This document shows positions 13,258 through 20,802 of a DNA stretch of 29,916 nucleotides, piece by piece. This DNA comes from DATATV01 sp035551355 (GTDB lineage: Bacteria > Actinomycetota > Actinomycetes > Mycobacteriales > Pseudonocardiaceae), in the NCBI GenBank assembly GCA_035551355.1, contig DASZNF010000043.1, positions 1 to 29,916 on the forward strand, written 5' to 3'. Both the position numbers and the translations under genes were made by a program. Position 1 is the stretch's first letter, and the number at the start of each line of letters is the position of its first letter. Under the pieces are notes generated by a model. The model was given only the letters and a program-made list of their open reading frames with translations, did not search any database and had not been told where the DNA came from.

Positions 13258-13881
13258 ATGGATTGGTCGGATAGCTGGCGCGGGGCCTTCCGCATCGAGT
13301 TGCGCGCCCAGGCCATCGGTCTGGCGTGCCGCGGATGGTCGGTGATGCCAGGGACCTATCCGGCCGGCTCTCAGTGGGTGGGTGCTGCCGAGTCCCGTCA
13401 GGACGGCCCGAGCCCGATTCACGACGACTGGGCCGACCGCCTCAACACCCCGGCCGAGCAGGTCGCCGACTGGTGGAATGGCGGTCCGTACAGCCTGCTC
13501 GTCGCGACCGGCACCGCGCTGGACGCCATCGAGGTCGACGCCGAACTGGGCCGCCGCACCACCGCGGTGCTGCGGGCTCAGGGACTTCCGGTGCCGATCG
13601 CGGCCACCCCGGCCGGGCGCTGGCTGTTCCTGACCACCTCGGGCCAGCGGTTGCACACCAGTCTCGAAGCCGACGAGGACCTGGTCCTGCACGGCGCGGG
13701 CGGCTGGATTCCGTTGCCGCCCAGTGCTTTCCTGCACGGCATCGTGCACTGGCGGGTCCGCCCCGAGGTCTGCGGCTGGAACCTGCCGGAGTCCCGGGTG
13801 GTGCAGCACGCCATGGTCGAGGCGCTGGCCTACACCGCCGAGAAGTCCGAGCTCGCCGATCAGCGGCTCGCCGCCGCCTGA
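13258..13881 (+). CDS. small bifunctional DNA primase/polymerase-like (prim-pol) domain protein
   Basis: This 207-residue protein resembles the N-terminal prim-pol domain found in actinobacterial and phage primases. It consists of that domain only, with no helicase part. LDAIEVDAELG (residues about 87-97) corresponds to the metal-binding hhhDhD region, with Glu in the first acidic position. GRWLFLTTSG corresponds to the strand that often carries a His (GGRHxxF), replaced here by Trp. The C-terminal part has WIPLPPSAFLHGIVHW. Catalysis is therefore doubtful. ATG 13258 has a GTAGGAGG site; the upstream in-frame start at 13234 is less likely. Its 3' end overlaps the convergent helicase gene by 22 bp. 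Confidence 0.7.
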   Translation: MDWSDSWRGAFRIELRAQAIGLACRGWSVMPGTYPAGSQWVGAAESRQDGPSPIHDDWADRLNTPAEQVADWWNGGPYSLLVATGTALDAIEVDAELGRRTTAVLRAQGLPVPIAATPAGRWLFLTTSGQRLHTSLEADEDLVLHGAGGWIPLPPSAFLHGIVHWRVRPEVCGWNLPESRVVQHAMVEALAYTAEKSELADQRLAAA

Positions 13882-16484
13882 TCATCGACCGGGCCGGGTT
13901 GAACGTGTTGACTACCGGAAATCTCCCGCAGCACCACGTCCAGCACGGCCACCGCGCCCGCCTTGTCCAGTGGTTCGTTCCCATTCCCGCACTTGGGCGA
14001 CTGAACACAGGACGGGCAACCAGTCGGGCACTCGCAGGCGGAAATCGCCTCCCGTGTAGCGGCCAACCAGGGGACCAACGCGGCAAAGCCGCGGTCGGCG
14101 AAACCGGCTCCCCCGGGATGCCCATCGTGCACGAACACCGTCGCCTCCCCGGTGTCTTCGTGCAGAGCGGTGGAAACCCCGCCGATGTCCCATCGGTCGC
14201 AGGTCGCGAACAGCGGTAGCAGGCCTATCGCCGCGTGCTCGGCAGCGTGCAGCGCGCCGGGGATGCGCGCCGGATCCAGACCGGCGCCCCCTGGCGCGCT
14301 GCACCACATTTCATCCCCGGACCCCTCATCCCCGGACCCCGGTTCGGCGCGCTGGGTGGACTTTTCCGCGCCGTGAGCGGGATTTCCTGGCCCCGGTCCA
14401 CCTTCTTCCGCCGCGCGCCCGCTTCCCGCGCCGCGACCGGACCCCGCCGCGCCGCGGCCGGGCACCGCCAAGCCGCGACCGGACCCTGCCATGCCGCGAC
14501 CGTTCGCGCCGTCGCCGTTCGCGCCGCGGCCGTTTTCCTTGCTGTCATCGGGTTCCCGTTGGTCGCGCAGGAGACCGTCGGAGACCGTGTACCAGACGGC
14601 CCGGGTGCGCAGGGTCTGCGCGGGCAGGTCCAGCGGGACCTGGTCGATGATCTGGCCGGAGGGCAGCCGGCGCAGGTAGCCGATCACCTGCGAGGTCACC
14701 TCGACCTCGCCGAGGCAGGTGCGCACCCCGCCGAAGTCCTTCTCCACCACCGTGTTCACCACGGAAATGTCCACCACGTCGCGGGGCATGGTGGACCACT
14801 CCGGATCTTCGGCGTGCACCAGCGCGATGCCGCCCTCCAGATCCAGCTCGTCCACCACGTAGGACTTGCCCTGGTGCAGGTACAGCGCCCCGGGATGCAC
14901 CGACCAGCAGGCCGAGCCCGGGTCCACGGTGCCGAGGAACCGCGCCGAGTCGGCCTCCACCACGGCCACCTGCTCGCCGCCCGATCCGCGTATGTCCACA
15001 CTGGACTGGGGGCGTTCGCGGGCCGTCCAGTACCAGCCGGTCGGCCTGCGCCGGACCACGCCGTCGGCGACCAGTTCGTCCAGCGCCGCGTGCGCGGCCG
15101 GGCCGCCGAAGTCGGCCAGGTCGGCTTCGCGCAGCGGCAGCTCGGCCGCGGCGCAGGCCAGCTGGGGCGTCAGGACGTAGGCGTTCGCCGGGTCGAACAC
15201 CGTGGCCTCGACCGGGCGGTGCAGCACGGCCGCGGGGTGGTGCACCAGGTAGGTGTCCAGGGGGTCTTCGCGGGCCACGAACACCACCAGGGCGTCGGCC
15301 GCGGCCCGGCCGGCCCGGCCGGCCTGTTGCCAGAAGGAGGCGAGGGTGCCGGGGTAGCCGGCCACCACCACCGCGTCCAGGCCGCTGATGTCCACGCCGA
15401 GTTCCAGGGCGTTGGTGCTGGCCACGCCGAGCAGCTCGCCCGAGTCCAGGGCCCGCTCCAGGGCCCGTCGCTCCTCGGGCAGGAAACCGCCCCGGTAGGC
15501 GGCCACCCGCCCGGCCAGTTCGCCGGCCACCTCGTCGAGGATGCGGCGGGCGCCAAGGGCGGCCAGTTCGGCGCCGCGCCGCGAGCGCACGAACGTGAGG
15601 GTGCGTGCGCCCTCCAGCACCAGGTCGGCCATGATCCGGGAGGCTTCCGCGCCTGCCGACCGCCGCACCGGCGAACCGTTCTCGCCGGTCAGCTCAGGCA
15701 GCAGCGGCGGCTCCCACAGCGCCACGGTGCGCGCCCCGCGCGGCGAGCCGTCCTCGGTCACCGCCTGGCACGGCACCCCGGTCAGCCGGGTCGCCGACCC
15801 GGCCGGATCGGCCGCGGTGGCCGAGGCCAGCACGAACACCGGGCTGGCCCCGTAGTGCGCGGCCACCCGCCGCAGCCGGCGCAGCAGCAGTGCCACGTGC
15901 GAGCCGAACACGCCTCGGTAGGCGTGGCACTCGTCGATCACCACGAACGCCAGGTTGCGGAAGAACCGGGCCCAGCGGGCGTGCGCGGGCAGGATGCCGC
16001 GGTGCAGCATGTCGGGGTTGCTGAACACCCACCGGCCGTGCGCGCGCACCCAGTCCCGTTCGGCCATCGGGGTGTCGCCGTCGAACGCGGCGGCCCGCAG
16101 GCCGGGCAGGTCGATCTCGGCCAGGGAGCGCAGCTGGTCGGCGCCCAGTGCCTTGGTGGGCGCCAGATACAGCGCGGTGGCCTTGCGGTGCTCGGCCAGC
16201 GTGGCCAGCACGGGCAGCTGGTAGGCCAGGGACTTGCCCGAGCCGGTTCCGGTGGACAGCACCACGTTGCGGCCCGCGCGGGCCGCTTCGGCCGCCTCGA
16301 CCTGATGGGTCCACGGGCGGTCCACGCCACAGGAGACGAATCGGTCGATCACCTCGGCGGGCGCCCAGTCCGGCCAGTCGGTGTGCCGGCCGGGCTGGGC
16401 GGGCAGGTCGGCGGCGTGGGTCAGCGGCGATTCGTCCGCAGGCACCCCGGCCAGCACCCGGTCCAGCAGTTGTCGGCCTCGCAC
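13860..16484 (-). CDS. DEAD/DEAH-box helicase with DUF1998 domain, MrfA/YprA-like
   Basis: This 874-residue superfamily 2 helicase is the Rv3649-type helicase that names the 'helicase/secretion neighborhood'. RPWTHQ (57-61) resembles a Q motif, Walker A is TGTGSGKS (78-85), Walker B is DECH (184-187), motif III is SAT, and motif VI is QQAGRAGR. The C-terminal DUF1998 region ends with four clustered Cys (ECPTGCPSCVQSPKC), the metal-binding set seen in MrfA, a B. subtilis DNA-repair helicase. Residues about 640-730 are an Arg/Gly/Ala low-complexity insertion (GRGxxGSGRG repeats) inside DUF1998. The start is GTG 16484. A DNA-repair role is inferred from MrfA. Confidence 0.92.
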   Translation of the reverse strand: MRGRQLLDRVLAGVPADESPLTHAADLPAQPGRHTDWPDWAPAEVIDRFVSCGVDRPWTHQVEAAEAARAGRNVVLSTGTGSGKSLAYQLPVLATLAEHRKATALYLAPTKALGADQLRSLAEIDLPGLRAAAFDGDTPMAERDWVRAHGRWVFSNPDMLHRGILPAHARWARFFRNLAFVVIDECHAYRGVFGSHVALLLRRLRRVAAHYGASPVFVLASATAADPAGSATRLTGVPCQAVTEDGSPRGARTVALWEPPLLPELTGENGSPVRRSAGAEASRIMADLVLEGARTLTFVRSRRGAELAALGARRILDEVAGELAGRVAAYRGGFLPEERRALERALDSGELLGVASTNALELGVDISGLDAVVVAGYPGTLASFWQQAGRAGRAAADALVVFVAREDPLDTYLVHHPAAVLHRPVEATVFDPANAYVLTPQLACAAAELPLREADLADFGGPAAHAALDELVADGVVRRRPTGWYWTARERPQSSVDIRGSGGEQVAVVEADSARFLGTVDPGSACWSVHPGALYLHQGKSYVVDELDLEGGIALVHAEDPEWSTMPRDVVDISVVNTVVEKDFGGVRTCLGEVEVTSQVIGYLRRLPSGQIIDQVPLDLPAQTLRTRAVWYTVSDGLLRDQREPDDSKENGRGANGDGANGRGMAGSGRGLAVPGRGAAGSGRGAGSGRAAEEGGPGPGNPAHGAEKSTQRAEPGSGDEGSGDEMWCSAPGGAGLDPARIPGALHAAEHAAIGLLPLFATCDRWDIGGVSTALHEDTGEATVFVHDGHPGGAGFADRGFAALVPWLAATREAISACECPTGCPSCVQSPKCGNGNEPLDKAGAVAVLDVVLREISGSQHVQPGPVDDQAAASR

Positions 16485-16553
16485 CCCGCGAGTCTCGCAT
16501 CCCGGTCCGACGCCCCGGCGCGACCCGGCCCCGGAAACGGGGCTACCGGCTGG

Positions 16554-16599
16554 CCGAAACCGAGGGCCGGACCGATCCGAAACCGAGGGCCGGACCGAT
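16554..16599. repeat. 23-bp perfect tandem duplication after a stop codon
   Basis: The unit reads CCGAAACCGAGGGCCGGACC plus GAT and occurs at 16554-16576 and 16577-16599. On the minus strand the array begins at the base directly after the TAG stop of the serine hydrolase gene (16602-16600). It fills about 40% of the gap to the helicase start. Confidence 0.92.
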
Positions 16600-17619
16600 C
16601 TACTGGCTGGCCGAGCCCAGCGCGGCCAGCGTCGCCTTGGTCGCGGAGTTCATGTTGGACCGCCCGGCCGCCCAGCCGATGGACATGCGTTGCAGGGAAA
16701 GGATCGCCACCACGTACTGCTCGCTGGACCCCACCACCCCGGTGGTGTGCAGCATCATCTTGGTGCCGTATTCCATCCAGCCCTGTTTGGCCTTGGTGGC
16801 CGGGGTGCGCAGTCCGGGCGCCAGCAGGCCGAAGGACTGGTTGAAGCCGTCCGCTCCGCTGGCGGCGGCGTTGTTCAGATCGCCGAGGAGCAGTTTGCCG
16901 TCCGTGGCGTTGAGCGAGGTGAACACGTACTGGTAGACCGACAGCACGTCCCGGGCGGAGATCATGGTCTCGCCCCACTGGGATAAGTCGCTGGGCAGTT
17001 CGGTGTCCTGCAGGTGGGCCAGGCCGGTGATCTGGTCGATCAGTTTGGGCCCGCTGAACTTCTCCCACAGCGCGTCCATGGCGCCGTCGTCGGATTGCTC
17101 GAGCGCCGCGGTCACCTCGGACATGTCCGTCGACGACAGGCTCAGCTGGCCGGCCTCCTGGTCGTGCAGCAGCGCGGTGATGACGAACAGCTTGAGCACC
17201 GACGCGCTGTAGAACGGGGTGCTGCCGTCCTCGCCCAGGGTGACCTGGCCGGTGTCCCGGTCCAGCACGCCGACGCCGAGTTCGACGTGGCTCAGGCCCA
17301 GGTCGTCGACGGCGTCCACCGCGTTCTTGGCCAGCTGCGGGTTGTCCGGCGGGGTGGTGCTGGTCGGCGGGGCGGCGGTGGTGGACGAGGAGGGGGCGGT
17401 CGTGGTGGTCGTGAGGGCGCCCAGGTTGTTCACCGACACCGGATCGGCCTGGCCGGTCTCGTGTTTGGTGTTGGCGCGGATCACCGCGGTCATGGCGACC
17501 ACGATCAGGATGGCGAGCACGGCCGGCGCCACGGTGAACAGCAGCCCGCGACGCGTCTTCCGGGGTTCCGGAGCGCGCGTCCCGCGGGCCCGCGGGGATC
17601 GCCGGTCGTCTTTGCTCAT
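16600..17619 (-). CDS. membrane-anchored class A beta-lactamase-fold serine hydrolase
   Basis: This 339-residue protein has a basic cytoplasmic N-terminus, one membrane helix (LLFTVAPAVLAILIVVAMTAVI, about 26-48), a Thr/Ser/Pro-rich linker (70-92) and a beta-lactamase-fold domain (about 95-335). The nucleophile motif is Ser140-Val-Leu-Lys143 and the second motif Ser175-Asp-Asp resembles SDN. The KTG motif is replaced by KQG (AKQGWM). The class A omega-loop Glu (ExxLN) is not evident, so beta-lactam hydrolysis is unlikely; an envelope peptidase or a penicillin-binding sensor role is possible. It is transcribed toward the helicase, 115 bp away. ATG 17619 is used. AT-rich sequence right in front suggests a very short leader. 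Confidence 0.75.
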   Translation of the reverse strand: MSKDDRRSPRARGTRAPEPRKTRRGLLFTVAPAVLAILIVVAMTAVIRANTKHETGQADPVSVNNLGALTTTTTAPSSSTTAAPPTSTTPPDNPQLAKNAVDAVDDLGLSHVELGVGVLDRDTGQVTLGEDGSTPFYSASVLKLFVITALLHDQEAGQLSLSSTDMSEVTAALEQSDDGAMDALWEKFSGPKLIDQITGLAHLQDTELPSDLSQWGETMISARDVLSVYQYVFTSLNATDGKLLLGDLNNAAASGADGFNQSFGLLAPGLRTPATKAKQGWMEYGTKMMLHTTGVVGSSEQYVVAILSLQRMSIGWAAGRSNMNSATKATLAALGSASQ

Positions 17620-18129
17620 GCCCTAGTTATGCACCAGATTCCGTGCTCGTTGCCCCGATTGGCGTTTTCTCAGCAGACTCCCCGGAAAGGTCACTCATGG
17701 TGACCGCGGTCGGCGGGTTGGTTGCCCGGCAGTGACCAAACCTGTGGGCGGGCACAGCGTGGACGTACCGGACCAAGCGGATCAACTGCCTCCGCACCGG
17801 CCCCTCCTTACCCTGGTTGTGATGCTGGTCACGCCTATGTGGACAGTCCGTGTGGGATCTTCGTCAAATCGGCTTGGACCCGTGGATCAGTGTCCAAACG
17901 GGCAACGGTACCGATCAAGTCGGGCGGAACAATGTAACAGGATGTACACGGATCGGGACGGCCCGCGTTACCTGCGGGACGGAGCAATAGACTCCGCCTC
18001 CTCGCACCCTTCAGCGTGACGTGTGTTACGTCGATCCGGTGTGACCTAGGCGTCGTGGCCGTCCTGGCTGAGCATGGGCACCGGCCGCGCGTGTGTGTGC
18101 AGATTGGCAAGAGTCACCCAGGAGGACGG
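17620..18129. other. 510-bp divergent intergenic region (serine hydrolase / hppA)
   Basis: No gene is supported. The region is less GC-rich than its neighbours and should hold both promoters. Near hppA it has a small hairpin CGGAG-N7-CTCCG around 17981-17997, whose loop and right arm contain TAGACT, a possible -10. It also has an inverted repeat TGACGT-N5-ACGTC (18017-18032), possibly an operator. An ORF beginning at GTG 18016 is in frame with hppA but lacks a ribosome site, whereas ATG 18130 has CAGGAGG. Confidence 0.5.
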
Positions 18130-20496
18130 ATGCCCCAGCACTTCCTCGCGGACGGCCTGACGATGGGCGGCGGTGATCGCGGCGTCGTCGCTGTCGTCGC
18201 TGTCATCGCGCTCGCCGCCCTGGTCGTCGGCTACATCCTGCTCAAGGAGGTGCTGGCCGCAGGCCAGGGCACCGCCAAGATGCAGGAGATCGCCAAGGCG
18301 GTCCAGGAGGGCGCCACCGCGTATCTCAACCGGCAGTTCCGCACGTTGGCGATCTTCGCCGTCGTCGTGTTCCTGCTGCTGTTCGCCCTGCCCGCCGACG
18401 GGATCGGTGAGCGCATCGGCCGCTCGCTGTTCTTCCTGGTCGGTGCGGCCTTCTCGGCCACCATCGGCTACCTCGGCATGTGGTTGTCGACCCGGGCCAA
18501 CGTCCGGGTCGCCGCCGCGGCCAGCACGGAGGGCCGGGAGAAGGCCATGCGGATCGGTTTCCGCACCGGCGGCGTGGTCGGCATGATGACCGTCGGCCTC
18601 GGCCTGTTCGGCGCCTCGATCGTGGTGCTGTCCTTCGCCGGCCAGGCCCCCAAGGTGCTGGAGGGATTCGGCTTCGGCGCGGCCCTGCTGGCCATGTTCA
18701 TGAGGGTCGGCGGCGGCATCTTCACCAAGGCCGCCGACGTCGGCGCCGACCTGGTCGGCAAGGTCGAGCAGAACATCCCGGAGGACGACCCGCGCAACGC
18801 CGCGACCATCGCCGACAACGTCGGCGACAACGTGGGCGACTGCGCGGGCATGGCCGCCGACCTGTTCGAGTCCTACGCGGTCACCCTGGTCGCCTCGCTG
18901 ATCCTCGGCTCGGCCGCGTTCGGCGTGAAGGGCCTGCTGTTTCCGCTGATCGTGCCCGGTATCGGCGTGATCACCGCGGCCATCGGCGTGTACATCACCA
19001 ACGCGCGCACCGGCGAGAACGGCCTGGCCGCGATCAACCGGTCGTTCTACATCTCGGCGATCATCTCCGCGGTGCTGTGCACCGTGGCCGCGTTCGTGTT
19101 CCTGCCCAGCTCGTTCGGGCAGCTGTCCGGCGCGCAGGACACCACGGTGTCCGGTTCGCCCGCGGTGATCGCGGCGATCGCGGTGCTCATCGGCATCGTG
19201 CTGGCCGGCGTCATCCTGTGGCTGACCGGCTACTTCACCGGCACCGAGTACAAGCCGGTCAAGACGGTCGGGGAGAGCTCGCTGACCGGTGCGGCCACGG
19301 TGATCCTGTCCGGTATCTCGGTCGGTTTCGAGTCGGCGGTGTACACCGCGATCGTCATCGGCGCGGCCGTGTACGGCGCGTTCCTGCTGTCCGGCTCGGT
19401 GTTCGTGGCGCTGTTCGCGGTGGCCCTGGCCGGCTGCGGCCTGCTCACCACGGTCGGCGTGATCGTGGCCATGGACACCTTCGGCCCGGTCAGCGACAAC
19501 GCCCAGGGCATCGCCGAGATGTCCGGTGACGTCGACGAGGACGGCGCCAAGATCCTCACCGACCTGGACGCGGTGGGCAACACCACCAAGGCCATCACCA
19601 AGGGCATCGCCATCGCCACCGCGGTGCTGGCGGCGACCGCGCTGTTCGGCTCCTACATCAACGCCATCACCACGGCGCTGACGAACGCGGGCGGGGCCTT
19701 GGCCAAGGAGGCGGCGACCAACAGCAACCAGGTGTTCTCCGACCCCGCGTTCAGGACCTTCCTCGGGCTGATCTTCTCGCCGAACGTGCTGGTCGGCGTG
19801 GCCCTTGGCGCCGCGGTCGTGTTCATGTTCTCCGGTCTCGCGGTCAACGCCGTGGCCCGGGCGGCCGGCGCGGTCGTGTTCGAGGTGCGCAGGCAGTTCC
19901 GGGACATGCCCGGGATCATGGACAACACCCAGCGGCCGGAGTACGGCAAGGTCGTGGACATCTGCACCCGGGACGCGCTGCGCGAACTGGCCACCCCGGG
20001 CCTGCTCGCGGTGTTCGCCCCGATCGCGGTCGGCTTCGGTCTCGGTGTCGGCCCGCTGGCCGGTTACCTGGCCGGCGCCATCGCCACCGGCACCCTGATG
20101 GCCATCTTCCTGGCCAACTCCGGTGGCGCCTGGGACAACGCCAAGAAGCTGGTGGAGGACGGAAACCACGGTGGCAAGGGCTCCGACGCGCACGCCGCGA
20201 CGATCGTCGGCGACACCGTCGGCGACCCGTTCAAGGACACCGCGGGCCCGTCGATCAACCCGCTGATCAAGGTGATGAACCTGGTCTCGGTGCTGATCGC
20301 CCCGGCCGTGGTGGCGTTCTCCTACTCGCACGGCGCGGAGGCCAACCCGGCCATCCGCATCGTCATCGCGATCGTCGCGCTGGCGATCATCGTGGCGGCG
20401 GTGGTGGTGTCCAAGCGGCGCCCCTCGGCCCTGCACGATGCGCCGGAGGGCGCGACCGAACTGCCCGCCGAGGACGGCGAGAAGGTCGGCAACTGA
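18130..20496 (+). CDS. hppA: proton-translocating membrane pyrophosphatase, K+-independent type
   Basis: This 788-residue integral membrane enzyme hydrolyses pyrophosphate and pumps protons. Family signatures are DVGADLVGKVEQNIPEDDP, then NAATIADNVGDNVGDCAGMAADLFE (two DNVGD-type acidic motifs), and the C-terminal SDAHAATIVGDTVGDPFKD segment. GNTTKAITKG has Lys at about residue 487. Lys at this position (instead of Ala in GNTTAA) marks K+-independent H+-PPases, so pumping of protons without K+ activation is expected. About 16 hydrophobic segments are present. ATG 18130 has CAGGAGG upstream. The gene is monocistronic and is followed by a strong hairpin. Confidence 0.96.
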   Translation: MPQHFLADGLTMGGGDRGVVAVVAVIALAALVVGYILLKEVLAAGQGTAKMQEIAKAVQEGATAYLNRQFRTLAIFAVVVFLLLFALPADGIGERIGRSLFFLVGAAFSATIGYLGMWLSTRANVRVAAAASTEGREKAMRIGFRTGGVVGMMTVGLGLFGASIVVLSFAGQAPKVLEGFGFGAALLAMFMRVGGGIFTKAADVGADLVGKVEQNIPEDDPRNAATIADNVGDNVGDCAGMAADLFESYAVTLVASLILGSAAFGVKGLLFPLIVPGIGVITAAIGVYITNARTGENGLAAINRSFYISAIISAVLCTVAAFVFLPSSFGQLSGAQDTTVSGSPAVIAAIAVLIGIVLAGVILWLTGYFTGTEYKPVKTVGESSLTGAATVILSGISVGFESAVYTAIVIGAAVYGAFLLSGSVFVALFAVALAGCGLLTTVGVIVAMDTFGPVSDNAQGIAEMSGDVDEDGAKILTDLDAVGNTTKAITKGIAIATAVLAATALFGSYINAITTALTNAGGALAKEAATNSNQVFSDPAFRTFLGLIFSPNVLVGVALGAAVVFMFSGLAVNAVARAAGAVVFEVRRQFRDMPGIMDNTQRPEYGKVVDICTRDALRELATPGLLAVFAPIAVGFGLGVGPLAGYLAGAIATGTLMAIFLANSGGAWDNAKKLVEDGNHGGKGSDAHAATIVGDTVGDPFKDTAGPSINPLIKVMNLVSVLIAPAVVAFSYSHGAEANPAIRIVIAIVALAIIVAAVVVSKRRPSALHDAPEGATELPAEDGEKVGN

Positions 20497-20511
20497 TCGG
20501 TGCACGACCCC

Positions 20512-20551
20512 GCCAGTGGCGCGTCCGGCGAGTGCCGGGCGCGCCACTGGC
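20512..20551 (+). terminator. hairpin terminator after hppA
   Basis: GCCAGTGGCGCG (20512-20523) pairs perfectly over 12 bp with CGCGCCACTGGC (20540-20551), with a 16-base loop, starting 16 bases after the hppA stop. No U tract is present, as is usual in high-GC actinobacteria. Confidence 0.85.
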
Positions 20552-20802
20552 GTTCCTCCGCGCCTACCCCGCCGGGAACAGGACGGGCAATTGGGCCGTT
20601 AGGGTGAAAATGATTGTCATGGGGTGTGACGTTCGTCGAACTGATGCACAACTCGCCGACCTGGACCGATGGGTTTGACGCGGTCATCGCGCGTCGCGGC
20701 GGGGAGGCTCGGCAAGACGCCCGTCGCCCACCTGGGCGGCAGCGGGAGGCAAGTTCGGTGCACACTGGCGGACCGGAACACCGGTAGAGAAGGCAGGGCA
20801 GC
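20552..20802 (+). promoter_or_regulatory. topA upstream region with a Zur-like box
   Basis: TGAAAATGATTGTCAT (20605-20620) stands out from the GC-rich surroundings and resembles the actinobacterial Zur operator (consensus near TGAAAATGATTTTCA); ATGA-TTG-TCAT is a small inverted repeat in it. It lies about 185 bases before the topA GTG. I cannot place the promoter with confidence; TTGACG at 20674-20679 lacks a partner at normal spacing. Zur control of topA would be unexpected, so this is a weak call. Confidence 0.3.

Noticed and set aside
14235..16844. 869-codon open frame opposite the helicase
   Set aside because: Composition typical of an antisense shadow, with no domain. It crosses two genes and their gap.
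18046..20547. 833-codon open frame opposite hppA
   Set aside because: His/Asp/Arg/Gly-rich shadow of the GC-rich hppA gene. hppA has all family motifs.
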